Under the pieces are notes generated by a model. The model saw only the letters and a program-made list of their open reading frames with translations. It did no database searches and was not told the DNA's origin. A program made the translations under genes and the position numbers. A stretch of 47,500 nucleotides of DNA from Symbiodinium natans. Taxonomy: Eukaryota > Sar > Dinophyceae > Suessiales > Symbiodiniaceae. The stretch spans positions 530,001 to 577,500 of the forward strand of contig CAJNDS010002768.1 in the NCBI GenBank assembly GCA_905221605.1, written 5' to 3'. The number at the start of each line of letters is the position of its first letter. Position 1 is the stretch's first letter. Positions 32,114 to 43,200 of the stretch are shown piece after piece.

Positions 32114-32554
32114 GTGTAGTCTGGAGGTTAGGGACAGGCTCCTGCTGGGACATCAACTTGTCCGACTGCTGGCATCGTGTGCACTTGCCTCGGGAATTCT
32201 GAAAACCTAAACCCGAAACCCTATAAGCCCTTAGAAACCGAAATAGCTTCTTCAAAAATAAACTGCTATGTGAGTTTTAAGGTTTTGGGTTTTGGGCCAA
32301 GGGTTTAGAGTTTAGGGCTCATAGTCCTCTAACTAACGTGCCCATTCTTTTGTCACGGATTCTATGAGTTCTTGGCTGTATCTAAGAGGTACACGCGGTT
32401 GATCAACAAACTATGGGCCCTTGGCCCGGAGCCTCACGTCACATGGCCCCACACCCGAACCGCACCGCTCTAACTGTATGAACCACTGTTGACACAAACC
32501 CTAAAGCCCAAAACCCCAAACCCCAAACCCTAAACCCTAAACCCCAAACCCCCG

Positions 32555-32634
32555 CAGTTTGGCCAAGCAGCCCTCGGGCAGGTCGACGACGTACTCCACG
32601 AAGCATCGCTTGCACCACCACTTGTACTTGGTGC
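32555..32634 (-). CDS. Candidate exon with zinc-binding CxxC, unknown gene
   Basis: Reads KYKWWCKRCFVEYVVDLPEG then CLAKLR after acceptor CTCTCAG|GCACC. Another minus-strand island (about 32130-32195) reads GKCTRCQQSDKLM after TTTTCAG. Together they would give two CxxC pairs, as in a zinc ribbon, but the junction is not proven. Confidence 0.4.
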
Positions 32635-32644
32635 CTGAGAGATT

Positions 32645-32800
32645 CGGTTTAAGGTTTAGGGTTTAGGGTTTAGGTTTAGGGTTTAGGGTTTAGGTTTAGG
32701 GTTTAGGGTTTCGGGTTTCGGGTTTAAGGTTTAGGGTTTAGGGTTTAGGGTTTAGGGTTTAGGGTTTAGGGTTTAGGGTTTAGGGTTTAGGGTTTAGGGT
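32645..32800 (+). repeat. TTTAGGG array with slips
   Basis: About 21 copies including TTAGGG-spaced and TTTCGGG variants, starting about 10 bp from the zinc-binding candidate exon. Confidence 0.93.
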
Positions 32801-33879
32801 TCAGGGCCCAGGGTGTATGGGAAATCGGTTGCACTTCCCTGCGAACCCTAAACCTAGGAACCTGACGGTGGAGCCGCACACATAGCCCGAAACCAAGGCC
32901 CAAAACCCTCAAACCCAAACCCTTCAACCGCAACAACGACAAGCCCTATAAACCCCCAGAAGCCTAAACAAGCCCTGAAACCTCAAACCCCCAAACCCAC
33001 AACCCTACCCCAACTCAAAAACTCGAGACCCTAATTAAAGCTTTAACACCCTAAATCCCCAAGCCCTAAACCCTAAACCCTAAAGCTTTAAACCCCAAAA
33101 CCCTCCTAGAACCCTGACGCTGAAGCCCTGAACCCGAAAGTTCTAAACCCCCAGCCCTCAAACAATCAAAGCCCCGTAAACCCTAGGGTTTAGGGTTTAG
33201 GGAATAGGGTTTAGGGAAAAAAAGGGTTTAGGGTTTAGGGTTTAGGGTTTAGGGTCTTAAACCCTAAACCCTGAATCCCAAACACCAACCGGAGCGTACC
33301 AAAACCCCTTCAAGTCCGTAGTAAATGTTCCAGAGCAATCTAGAAAGCAAGCCGAAACCTTAAACCCCAAGAAGCCCTGAACCCTGAACCCTAAAAGCCC
33401 TAAACAAACCCTAAACCCTAAACCCTCAGCATACCCTAAACCCTAAACCCTAAACCCTAAACCCTAAACCCTGAATATAAACACAAATTTAAGAATGCCA
33501 AGTGCCTTCGCCCTTGCCCTCCGTGCCGTTCAGAAAGTACCGGCGCCTCAGCGGGCTGTGTCGGGTTTAGGGTTTAGGGTTTAGGGTTTAGGGTTTAGGG
33601 TTTAGGGTTTAGCGTTTAGGGTTTGGGCGTTCCTGCTGTGGGAGGAGGTTTGGGAGAAGGTGGGATTCGGGGTTTGGGCGGTTTCGGGTTTAGGGTTAGA
33701 GGGTTTGGGGGGTTTAGGGTTTGGGGGGTTTAGGGTTTAGGGTTCGGGTTTAGGGTTTAGGGTTCGGGTTTAGGGCTTAGGGCTTACGGTTGAGGATTTA
33801 GGGTTTAGGGTTTGGGGTTTAGGGTTTAGGGTTTGGGGTTTGGGGATTGGGGTTTAGGACTTTAGGGTGTGGGGTCTCA

Positions 33880-33996
33880 GCTCGTACCGCTCGGGTTGAA
33901 GGGTCGAAGGGTCGCCTCCTATCAGGAAAAGGTGCCCCATAAGGCCCTGCAACTCTCTAAAGGCCAGAACAACAGCATCAGCCCGGGGATTAGAGT
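33880..33996 (-). CDS. Candidate exon, unknown gene
   Basis: An open minus-strand frame through the whole island reads ADAVVLAFRELQGLMGHLFL then IGGDPSTLQPERYEL. The boundaries are loose. It lacks a recognisable partner. Confidence 0.3.
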
Positions 33997-34144
33997 TTTG
34001 GTTTTTCGGGTTTAGGGTTTAGGATTTAGGGTTTAGGGTTTAGGGGTTAGGGTTTAGGGACCTCTTCTGTGCCCCTTCAAGGGAGGCAAGGGACCAGATG
34101 AAGGGACCATGTAACTACCCTTAGAGATTACTAAGCCCGGGCCT

Positions 34145-34328
34145 TACCCCAAAGCCCCAAAGCCCCAAAGCCCCAAAGCCCCCAAAGCCCCAAAGCCCCA
34201 AAGCCCCAAAGCCCCAAAGCCCCAAAGCCCCAAAGCCCCAAAGCCCCAAAGCCCCCAAAGCCCCCAAAGCCCCCAAAGCCCCCAAAGCCCCCAAAGCCCC
34301 AAAGCCCCAAAGCCCCAAAGCCCCAAGC
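34145..34328 (-). repeat. Variant octamer array (AGCCCCAA)n
   Basis: About 22 copies, with C insertions giving 9-mers at 34180 and 34250-34295. The Gly/Ala/Leu/Trp frames are artefacts. Confidence 0.95.
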
Positions 34329-34475
34329 CCAGCCCCAGCCCAAGCCCCGGCCCCGGCCCTCAAAGGAAACGAAATTTCCAAAAAAAGAAACCCGGTCAAA
34401 ACCGTCAAAACGTTAATGGGACCCAAACCCTATACAACTTCAACCCCAAACCAAGCCGTCTTGCGACTTGGCTAC

Positions 34476-34519
34476 TTTCGCTCGTCGGCCTCTTCACGCC
34501 GGATCTGCTTTGCACGCTC
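34476..34519 (-). CDS. Candidate exon, charged helix
   Basis: 44 bp, reads ERAKQIRREEADERK between TGGCAG|GAGCG and GAAA|GTAGCC. Confidence 0.35.
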
Positions 34520-35218
34520 CTGCCACACTACTAGGGTTTAGGGTTTGGGGTTTAGGGTTTAGGGAGACTGATCTTGGAACCCTAGCAAAAAGTCTGATTT
34601 TGGGCTGTTCCTTAGAATTCGAGTACCACAAAAAGCAAAGCTATTCCCAAAACCCTAAGTCTACCGGAAGCAGGCTACCTCGGAATCCTACAAAGCGCTA
34701 TATAGTAGGAACTTCGGGATGTGGGGTTCTTCAGGCAAGACCTAGACGAAAAGGGGGTTGCGGTTGCTCTAGGGTCTTAGGGTTCAGGGCTTTTAGCGTT
34801 TAGAGTCTAGGATTTCAGGCCTTACTTCGTGGACCTTGAAAGGAACTTGTACCCAAAGGGTATCACTTAAGCAGCTGAGGAAAAGGATGAGCAAAAAGTA
34901 GGTTGATGGCTGAGGGTTTTGGGACTTAGGGTTTTAGTACGAGTCTAGGGTTGGGGGCTTAGGATAGACACCTTGACGCCAAAGTGCGAGCTGCTCTTTT
35001 CTGACTAAGTTCAAGCATGGAAGCTGGCCATAAGAACCCAAAACCTCGCTTGTAGGCTGTCACTATGAAACACCTTCGAAGGTGAAGCGGTACCCACAAC
35101 AGATAACTTTTCGGGCAGGCCAGTACAACTGAAGTACCCAGACCCTAAACCCTAAACCCTAAACCCCAAACCCTAAACCCTAAACCCTAAACCCTAAACC
35201 CTAAACCCTACACCCTAC

Positions 35219-35277
35219 CCAGAGACGCGCCTTGAGGGCCAACTGCTTGTCGAAGGCTTCAAAATCCGTGATGGTAC
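35219..35277 (-). CDS. Candidate exon abutting telomere-like array
   Basis: 59 bp, reads TITDFEAFDKQLALKARLW between ACTAAG|GTACC and CTCTGG|GTAGGG. The putative intron starts GTAGGGTGTAGGGTTTAGGG, so the array would start at the donor. Confidence 0.42.
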
Positions 35278-35290
35278 CTTAGTTGAGTTT

Positions 35291-35545
35291 GGTTTAGGGT
35301 TTAGGGTTTAGGGTTTAGGGTTTAGGGTTTAGGGTTTAGGGTTTAGGGTTTAGGGTTTAGGGTTTAGGGTTTAGGGTTTAGGGTTTAGGGTTTAGGGTTT
35401 AGGGTTTAGGGTTTAGGGTTTAGGGTTTAGGTTTGAGGGTTTAGGGTTTAGGGTTTAGGGTTTAGGGTTTAGGGTTTAGGGTTTAGGGTTTAGGGTTTAG
35501 GGTTTAGGGTTTAGGGTTTAGGGTTTAGGGTTTAGGGTTTAGGGT
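35291..35545 (+). repeat. TTTAGGG array, 255 bp
   Basis: The longest array of the window: about 36 copies, one interruption (TTTGAGGG near 35432). Begins 13 bp after the candidate exon at 35219-35277. Confidence 0.97.
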
Positions 35546-35955
35546 ATACGGTTTAAGTTTTAGTACGAAGGATGTAGGGTGTAGACTCCTAAGCCCTCGA
35601 ACCCCAGACTGCTTGAGGGTACACTTCAGGGTTTCGGGCTTAGGGTTTAGGGTTTAGGGTTTAGGGTTTAGGGCTTCGGGTGTAGGGCTTGGAGTCTGAA
35701 GACCCTGGCGGGGCTCTGTGGCCGTACGTTCCTTGGAGTTCAGGCAGAGTCGTGGCCCCAACATCTACATCCGCACGGATACCTGTTGCAGGCCTGAACT
35801 CTGCAGCCGACTAAAGCCTACAGCCTAAACTGGGCCTAAACCCTAAACCCTAAACCCTAAACCCTAAACTTCCAACTCCCAGGCTCCGAGACCTCCAGGC
35901 CTTAGCGCTTTCAACCCCCGAAGCTTGTTAGAGGGTTCTAATTGGACGGGGGTTT

Positions 35956-35958
<3 letters not shown>

Positions 35959-35991
<33 letters not shown>
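35959..35991 (+). repeat. Poly-G run of 33
   Basis: An unbroken G homopolymer; length may be affected by sequencing. Confidence 0.9.
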
Positions 35992-35992
<1 letters not shown>

Positions 35993-36264
35993 AGGTACCT
36001 AGGGAACCTTAGGGAAGCTTAGGAAGCTCAGGGTTCAGGGTTCAGTGTTCAGGGTTTAGGTATCAGGGTTCAGGGTTCAGGGTTCAGGGTTTAGGGTTTA
36101 GGGTTTAGGGTTTAATTCGGGTTTAGGGTTTAGGGCTTAGGGCTTATGGGAGGATAGAGAACCTTGGGTTACATGCCCCCTTGCACCCCCCCCCCACCCC
36201 CCTCAGGAACCCTGTAACAAGCCCCCCAACACCAAGAGTCCCAAAAACCCCCCGCTGCAAACGT

Positions 36265-36368
36265 TAGGGTTTAGGGTTTAGGGGTTAGGGTTTAGGGTTT
36301 AGGGTTTAGGGTTTAGGGTTTAGGGTTTAGGGTTTAGGGTTTAGGGTTTAGGGTTTAGGGTTTAGGGT
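36265..36368 (+). repeat. TTTAGGG array
   Basis: About 15 copies, ending roughly 200 bp before the Cys-rich ORF's 3' end. Confidence 0.95.
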
Positions 36369-36568
36369 TCCAACCTCTGAACCCCCCAAACACTAGCCCC
36401 GACCCCTTCAACCCCAAACCCTACATGCCCGATGCCAAATGCCAAACCTTAAACCCTAGGCCTCCTCTTTTCAGCAAAATCGAGGTCAGACTCATATGCA
36501 GACTGGCTACAAGGTGAGATGGTCAGTCGTCAGTCTTCAGTACAACACGAACAGAATGGCCCGGGGTG

Positions 36569-37120
36569 TCACTTACACAGCAGGAAATTTTGGCTGCTGG
36601 TTGTGAACAGATCTGACCTCACTCTGTCTTGGGCAACCCCACTGCAGCAGTCCTCGTATGAATAGCGGTCGTCACCTAGATAACCACTTCCTTGATAATA
36701 AGGGGCGCGGTTCGATTGTTGGCTGTAGGGAAGCAAAGGCGAGCTCCCTTTGATGCAGCAGCGTGAGATTCCATCCCGGTCGGCGCGGCCGCACTTGATG
36801 CTGCGATCATAGGCCGCTGACTCACACTCCATCTTGTCCAAGTCGGGACCGTTGCATGGAGCCATCAAGGCTGCTTTGCAGGTCCACGTCTTTGGGCTAC
36901 AGACCAAGCCTTTGTCACACTTCTTGGCCTCACGCCCCTTGCATCTCTCTCCGTACTGTGCCAGCTCTGCTGAGAAGTTGCCCTCCACGTTGCTCCTGAG
37001 CGAGGAAGCCGTGGTGATGAAACTCACCAACAACAAACGAAGCATTGTCATTGTCAAACGACGGACATGTTGAACGCAAGCAGGGCGCAAGCGAGGGACT
37101 GAGCCGAAATGTTTGGTCAT
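36569..37120 (-). CDS. Secreted Cys-rich protein, single exon, unknown function
   Basis: 183 codons from the first ATG (37120). A better start is M24 or M26 (37051/37045), which opens a typical signal peptide, MLRLLLVSFITTASS, followed by a mature part with 12 Cys in pairs and short spacings (RC, KC, VC, TC, PC, EC, KC, RCC, DCC, LC). A Tyr/Gly/Ser stretch lies between the last two Cys groups. I do not recognise the family. It is unspliced, and the local DNA (36460-37250) is free of telomere-like repeat, unlike most of the window. It may be a real small gene or a retroposed copy; no poly-A tract seen. Confidence 0.55.
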   Translation of the reverse strand: MTKHFGSVPRLRPACVQHVRRLTMTMLRLLLVSFITTASSLRSNVEGNFSAELAQYGERCKGREAKKCDKGLVCSPKTWTCKAALMAPCNGPDLDKMECESAAYDRSIKCGRADRDGISRCCIKGSSPLLPYSQQSNRAPYYQGSGYLGDDRYSYEDCCSGVAQDRVRSDLFTTSSQNFLLCK

Positions 37121-37280
37121 GCGGTTTTCATTGCAACCACGTTATGGAAGTGCCTGAATCCTGGGATTCTTCGCAAAAGTTTCGAAGGTTGGCTAGTGCA
37201 AATTGTCCTTGGTACAAGAGCTAGAATTCATAGACTTGTCATCAAACCCTGAACCCTCGACAAAGGGACGTCCGAGACAC

Positions 37281-37344
37281 CATCGATGATGCCACGAATC
37301 TGGGCAGTGACTTCATCCACCTCACTGGACCATTCTTCAATGTC
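37281..37344 (-). CDS. Candidate exon, acidic helix
   Basis: 64 bp, reads DIEEWSSEVDEVTAQIRGII between TGCCCAG|GACAT and CGATG|GTGTCT. Confidence 0.38.
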
Positions 37345-38452
37345 CTGGGCAGGATCGAGACAACTATGACCCTAAACCCTGAAGAACCCTAAGCCCTAAA
37401 CCCTAAACTGGGGAAGAAACTGGACAGGCCAAGATATTTTCGCATAAAGATCTTGCAGGTATCCAGGACAATCTCTGCAAGCACACCTGCCGCAACGTTA
37501 TCACTTAGCTGGAATGGGTGCGCTGCAGGAGAGGGAGCAGCAGTCTAGAGAGTCTGAAGTCTTACAGAGCGGTCGTATCTTAGGGCACCAGAGGCGCAGA
37601 AACCAGCTGCGGAATCCTGAGTTTTTTTATGGGATCCTTAGGTGGGTTTGCGTTTTCCTTCAGCGTTCCCTTGGTTTTTGGCACCCACATAAAGATCCTA
37701 CAAAATTGTGTTCGCTTGTGTTTTACTTACCACATAAAGATCCTACGAGATGTTTCCCGCCAAGAATCCCCTGCCTAGTGGTGATGCAAGTAAGGCACGA
37801 CACCTACGGAATCCCCACTGTGCAGTCATGATACCCCTAAAATGAGCCCGACAGACTAACACGATGCCGATGCTCGCATGTAATTAGATGGATGGATAGC
37901 TCCTTCCTGGAAAGGCTGGATGATGGTGGGCGCAGATCCCGGGTGATAGGATCTTTATGTTTATGCGGCCTGTTGGTCGACGATAAACCCCAAACCCTTA
38001 AACCCTTAAACCTTAAACAGTATCCTTAAACCCTAAACCCTAAACCCTAAACCCTAAACCCTAGACCCTAAACCCTAAATCAATCCTGGGGCCCTCAAAC
38101 CCTGGACTTCCTCCTCTTAGTAGGGAATCCGGGAATGAGGATCCCTGTCTTTAAGGGACTATGTAGGGCGTTATGTGGTTCAGGCTTTAGGGTTTAGGGT
38201 TTAGGGCCTAACCCCCTAATACCCAAGCAAATGCGGTTTGTGGCTGAGGGCTTTAGGGTTTAGGGCTGGGGCTAGGGGCTGGGGTCCTTCGTGGAGGAGT
38301 TCCCCTTGGGAACATTCTTGACCAGCTCCTCCATGGGGGCCATTGCAAGGTATCTCCACGACCAAACTGTAGAGGTCGAAGCTTCGGGGGGTGAGGGGCC
38401 CTAAACCCTAAACCCTACATCCTAAAGAGCCCGATTGGGAGGGCTGACTCAC

Positions 38453-38486
38453 CAAGATGTCTCGGGCGCGGTTTTCTCGCGGCAGC
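38453..38486 (-). CDS. Candidate exon
   Basis: 34 bp, reads LPRENRARDIL between CTCTCAG|GCTGC and ATCTTG|GTGAGT. Confidence 0.35.
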
Positions 38487-38807
38487 CTGAGAGCAAAAAA
38501 CCTGCAGGCAGCGCTCAGGGATTACAAGTTTCAGGGTTCAGGGATTCGGGTTTGGGGTTATAGGGTTGTAGGGTGATAGGGTTGAAAATAGGGTTGATAA
38601 AGTTATGGGTTTATAGGGGTATGGGGTGAAAGGGGCATAAAATGAAAAATATGGGGTTATAGAGTTACAGGGTATACGGGTACACGGCCATAGGGTGATA
38701 CAGGTATAGGGTAGTGGGGTGTAGGGTAACAGGATTATAGGGTTCCAGGTATACAGGGTTCGGGCTTTTGGGTTAAGGGCTTAGTCTAGGGCTAATTTGG
38801 GGCTTAC

Positions 38808-38857
38808 CTGCACAAGCCCGATCCCAAACCCATCAATTTGTAGGCCCCGAGTGTAGC
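38808..38857 (-). CDS. Candidate exon
   Basis: 50 bp, reads ATLGAYKLMGLGSGLC between CCTGAG|GCTAC and TGCAG|GTAAGC. Good splice signals at both ends. Confidence 0.4.
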
Positions 38858-39870
38858 CTCAGGGGTTAGGGCTTAGGGGTTAAGGTTGAAGGTTTGGTAG
38901 AGTTTAGGGTCTAGACTTAAGTTTCGAGGTAAGGGTTCAGGGTTTGGAGTTTTACCCTTGGCCGGGGATGCTGGAGTTTAGGGTTCGGCGAAAACCCCAA
39001 ACGCTAAACCCTCTGGCTACAAGAATTTAGGCTCCAGCGCTTTGCGGGTGAGATGTCCAGAGTTTAGAACCCTTTCTCTTGTGTCAGACTTTCGCTAACC
39101 CCTTTAATATTTTTAATCTCTTATCAATGTGCTTTAACCATGATATAACTGCAATTTGAACCGGAGATACATGATAATTGATGAATTCAAATTGAAGTCT
39201 AAATCCTAAACCCTCAGATTTTCGCAGCACTGCAGATTTCCGCTGCACGCGGGTCTCTCAACTAAGAGGATGCTGCTGGAAGGTTCAGGGTTGAGGGTGC
39301 AAGGTTTAGCGTTTGGGCGTTTAGTGGTTTAGGAGTTTAAGGCTTTAGGAAATGTTTCGGGGGTGAGGGTTTGGGTTTAGGTATTTAGGGCTTAAGGGTC
39401 TTCGGGGCTCAGGGTTCCACCACAAGCCAAGGGCTTAAATCTCAAACGCCAAGCCCAAACGCCATCGCCTGGGAACCTCCAGAGCACTTCTTGCAGCCAC
39501 AAACCCTGAGCCCTGAATCCTAAACCCTCCAGCGATTTTGCGAAGGGGCCAAGCCAGGCTGTGTTCTGTCCCGGCCGGCCGGCCCCCACGCTCCCCCTAG
39601 CCAGCATAGGATCGCTAGACCCTAAACCCTAAACCCTAAACCATACACCCTAAACCTTAAACCCTAAACCATACACCACGGCCAGGCGATTGGGATTTGT
39701 GAGGCTTTTCGGATTTAAGGGTACGGCCCCGAACGGCTCAAAGCCCAATCAACCTCCAAACCCTAAACCCTAAACCCTCAACCCCGTAGAACATTGCTAC
39801 CAGACCTGCGTGCGCACTCAGCTGGAGCATGCTAGTCAGACTGGTTGCAGACCTCGGAGCGAAGGGCATC

Positions 39871-39940
39871 CTAGGGTTTAGGGTTTAGGGTTTAGGGTTT
39901 AGGGTTTAGGGTTTAGGGTTTAGGGTTTAGGGTTTAGGCT
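39871..39940 (+). repeat. TTTAGGG array
   Basis: Ten perfect copies, downstream of the Derlin gene. Confidence 0.95.
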
Positions 39941-39969
39941 GAAAGCGGGAAGCTCTTAAAGCCGCTGCT

Positions 39970-40012
39970 TCTCTCCCCCTCCCCCCCTCCCTCCCTCCCT
40001 CCCTCCCTCTCC

Positions 40013-40064
<52 letters not shown>
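39970..40064 (+). repeat. Polypyrimidine (CT)n tract
   Basis: CCCT and CT repeats over 95 bp, about 100 bp past the Derlin stop. Confidence 0.9.
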
Positions 40065-40066
<2 letters not shown>

Positions 40067-40163
40067 ACACCGTTTAAACGCAGCTCCCTAAACCCCAACC
40101 CCTAAACCCTAAACCCTAAACCCCAACCCTAAACCCCAAACCCGAAACCCTAAACCCCAAACC

Positions 40164-40274
40164 CTAAACCCTAAACCCCAGACACTCTTCTGGAAGGCCC
40201 CCCGCGAGCTTCAGCAGGCGGGGCGTTCGGAAGACCTTGAAGCCTTTGGACGTCGGGAGGAGTGGGTAGACGTC
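40164..40274 (-). CDS. DERL: Derlin exon G, C-terminal
   Basis: About 111 bp, reads DVYPLLPTSKGFKVFRTPRL then LKLAGGLPEECLGFRV and stop. Acceptor CAGCAG|GACGTC. The last four residues and the TAG stop are encoded by the adjacent TTTAGGG array. A further splice before that cannot be ruled out, so the C-terminus is tentative. Confidence 0.8.
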   Translation of the reverse strand, partial: DVYPLLPTSKGFKVFRTPRLLKLAGGLPEECLGFRV

Positions 40275-43200
40275 CTGCTGGCTGCTGAAGGGGACCCTAA
40301 ACCCTAAACCCTAAACCCTAAACCGTTGGATCATTGTCCCCTTACACCCTGGCTTTCCCCCAAGCCCTAAACCATGTAATCCAAAACCTTGAACCGTATA
40401 AACCTAAACCCTAAGCCCTAAACCCTAAACCCGAAACCCCAAACCCTAAACCCTAAACCCTAAACCCTAAACCCTAAACCCTAAACCCTAAACCCAAAAC
40501 CCCAAGTGGGGACTCTTTGGGTTTGAAGGCCTTGCGAATTGGGAGCCTTGCGGTCTTCCCTTTTCAGGGCTTGGCGGAGTCTGATTCTTGCGACCGAGCA
40601 GGTTAGGGTTGCTAGGGTTTGGGGTTTGGGGTTTGGGGTTTGGGGTTTAGGGTTTAGGGTTTAGGGTTTAGGGGTTTGGGTTTAAAGGGTTCAGGGTTTA
40701 GGGTTCAGGGCTTTGGGCTTAGCCTGCGAAACCGTGAGAGTGCTTCACCGTGTCCTGAAGACCTTGAATGAAGCGTTTAGGCTTCATTGTTCCCAAACTT
40801 CTGAACCGCCTCACAAGAAGGGCTTGGGGGGAAAAGCGTCCTCGAAGAAGTAGTACGTGTGCCCCACAGCGATACCCATGAGGTGGTCCTGCCAATGCAG
40901 CGCCGAACTGCTCAAGGCTTTAGACCCCAAACTCTAAACCCTGGACTGTGGACCCTAAACCCAAATGTGTGAGAAAACGTGTGCGGGTGCGCAGCTTCTC
41001 TTCTCTCTCTGGGGGTGTGGGCTCTACATCCATGCCTCGTAAGCTCTGCGATAATAAACCCAATGGGCCGCCATCGTTCTGGGATGTAGGGTGTGGAGTT
41101 GTTTTTTTTTTCCCATGCCCTGCGTGCTGTTGGTTGGGGCGCGCGTAGGCGCTTGCTTGTCTGATTTCAGTCCGCGAATGATGGCGGCGGGTCTTAAAAT
41201 GCCTCGACCAGCGGTGCAGGGTTGAGGTTTCTATAGCTCACCTAATTATAATGGTTGAAGCTCAAACCCTCCCCCCCTCCCCCCGTCTACCTGCCCTAAC
41301 CCCCCTCAACCCTCTACCCCCCTCCCCCCCACACGCCCCCACACCCCCCCGCCCCACCCCCACCCCTCCCCCCCCCCTCCCCTACCAGGCCCGCCGAGTA
41401 ATGCCGCACCAAGCCTTTGTTTGCTTTGCTCGCTCTCTGGCCTTGGTTCCTGCTACCAGGTCTTAGCCGGGAATGACGGAGTTAGGTATCCCTAAACCCT
41501 AAACCCTAAACCCTTCAAGCGTTTATATGAGGGGTTTGAGGTGCCCAAGTCCCTTTTTTGACTACAAAGGACTAGGAGGTAACAAATGGTCCTTGGCTTG
41601 ACTGCTTGTTGTTCGTTTGTGATTTACGTGCTGTCATTCCATTTGTCTAACAGACGACGAAGCGAAGCTGAACAAAACGGACAAAGATACTATAAAGGAA
41701 GCATGCCAAGACAGAGGGAGAGATAGAGGGAGAGACAGAGAGAGGGAGAGAAAGAGAGAGAGAGGGAGAGAGAGCGAGAGACTGAGCGAGAGCGAGATGG
41801 CACATGTGCATGTGCGTGTATTTCTATGCAAATTCTCCATCTATCCACTTGACTGTAAACTCCAGTAAGCTGTATAGTTTCACAACTTCGCGAACCACTT
41901 TCATTCATGTATGTGGTAGCGCCTTACTTGCAACATGAGAGTAATGAGAGGCACCTGCATCATACACAGCACTCGCGCGACATAACTGCGTTTTCGGATC
42001 GACACTTTCTGATTGTTGCGGATGCCCGTCCGCGGTGTGTTTAAGCCCTTAACAATAGGTTTAAGGACTTGGTTTAGGGGTTAGGGGCTTAGGGTTTACG
42101 GTTTTGGGGGTCCTTTTACGGGGATTCTATTCTATTTGGGGTATGATGGGGGACCCCTATAATCGGAAGCCCCCGCATAGAGGCAACAAGCTTTGCAAAT
42201 CCTGGAAACACCCCCCACCCCCTCCCCAGAGTCATGAAAACTTCGTTGAGAAATCAAGGTAATCGAGACATGGCCGATTCAGGCCCTAACCCAAAACCCC
42301 AGACCCTAAAGGGTACCCTGATTTTCGGAAACCCACATATGGAGATCATCAAATTGTATGAGTGGGGACTCTAGAATTGAAGGGTTGGGGTTGGGGTTTA
42401 GGGTTTAGGGTTTGAGGTTTCAGGGCTTGGTTTAGTGGTTTGGGGTTTAGGGTTTAGGGTTTAGGGTTTAGGGTTTAGGGTTTAGGGCTTGGTTTAGGGT
42501 TTAGGGCTTGGGTTTAGGGTTTGGGAATTAGAGCTTGGGGTTTCGGGTTTTGGGCTTAGGGTATAACAGGACTTCATGGTGGACGGAGATCATCCGCAAA
42601 AGTCCTGAACGCTCCCGCCCATTAGCAGCGAAATCCACGCCAGCACCTCAGCTTCTACCCAATCAACCACAAACCCCAAACCCCAAACCATAAACCCTAA
42701 ACCCTAAACCCTAAACCCCAAACCCCAAACCCTAAAGCCTAAACCCTAAGCCCTAAACCCTAAACCCTACCTTCCACCCCAAAACCCTGGGCCATCCTTA
42801 ATGGTTCACCGCAGGGACTCCAATAGAAAGACCTGTTCCCAACTTCAAAAGCCCGATTGCAGAACCTGTTCGAAAAAATAAGGCAAACGTACCTGAGCCC
42901 GATATCATGAGACCCCAAACCCAACCCCCCGAAGACCAGCCCTAACCCCTAAACTCCAACTCCCAAACTTAAAGGCCCCCAAACCCCAAACCCCCAAACC
43001 CTGGGCAAAAAAAGACGAAGCAATAGAACACCAAACCCCTAACCCGATGAACGCCCCACGCCCCAAACCCTAAACCCAAACCCTAAACCCTAAACCCCAA
43101 ACCCGAAACCCTAAACCCCCTAAGGGCCCATGGTACCGTCCTTACAAATCCGAAGCCCTAAACCCCCAAACCCAAACCCTAAACCACAAACCCTAAACCC

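Larger units (their letters stand above)
28131..40163. other. Repeat mosaic between the TPR and Derlin genes
   Basis: 12 kb of alternating arrays, variant arrays, C-rich runs (29280-29445), and unique islands. Apart from the Cys-rich ORF and the candidate exons listed, I cannot assign genes. At 28373-28412 and 28507-28548 there are two copies of a 40-bp unit containing CATCATGAGCATCAGC. At 37630-37960 CATAAAGATCCTAC-type words recur directly and inverted. 38530-38780 is a degenerate TATAGGG-like stretch. Confidence 0.6.

Noticed and set aside
34121-34426. Gly/Ala/Leu/Trp ORFs
   Set aside because: Created by the AGCCCCAA array.
39392-39607. 71-aa minus ORF
   Set aside because: Composition and flanks give no support beyond an open frame in GC-rich DNA.
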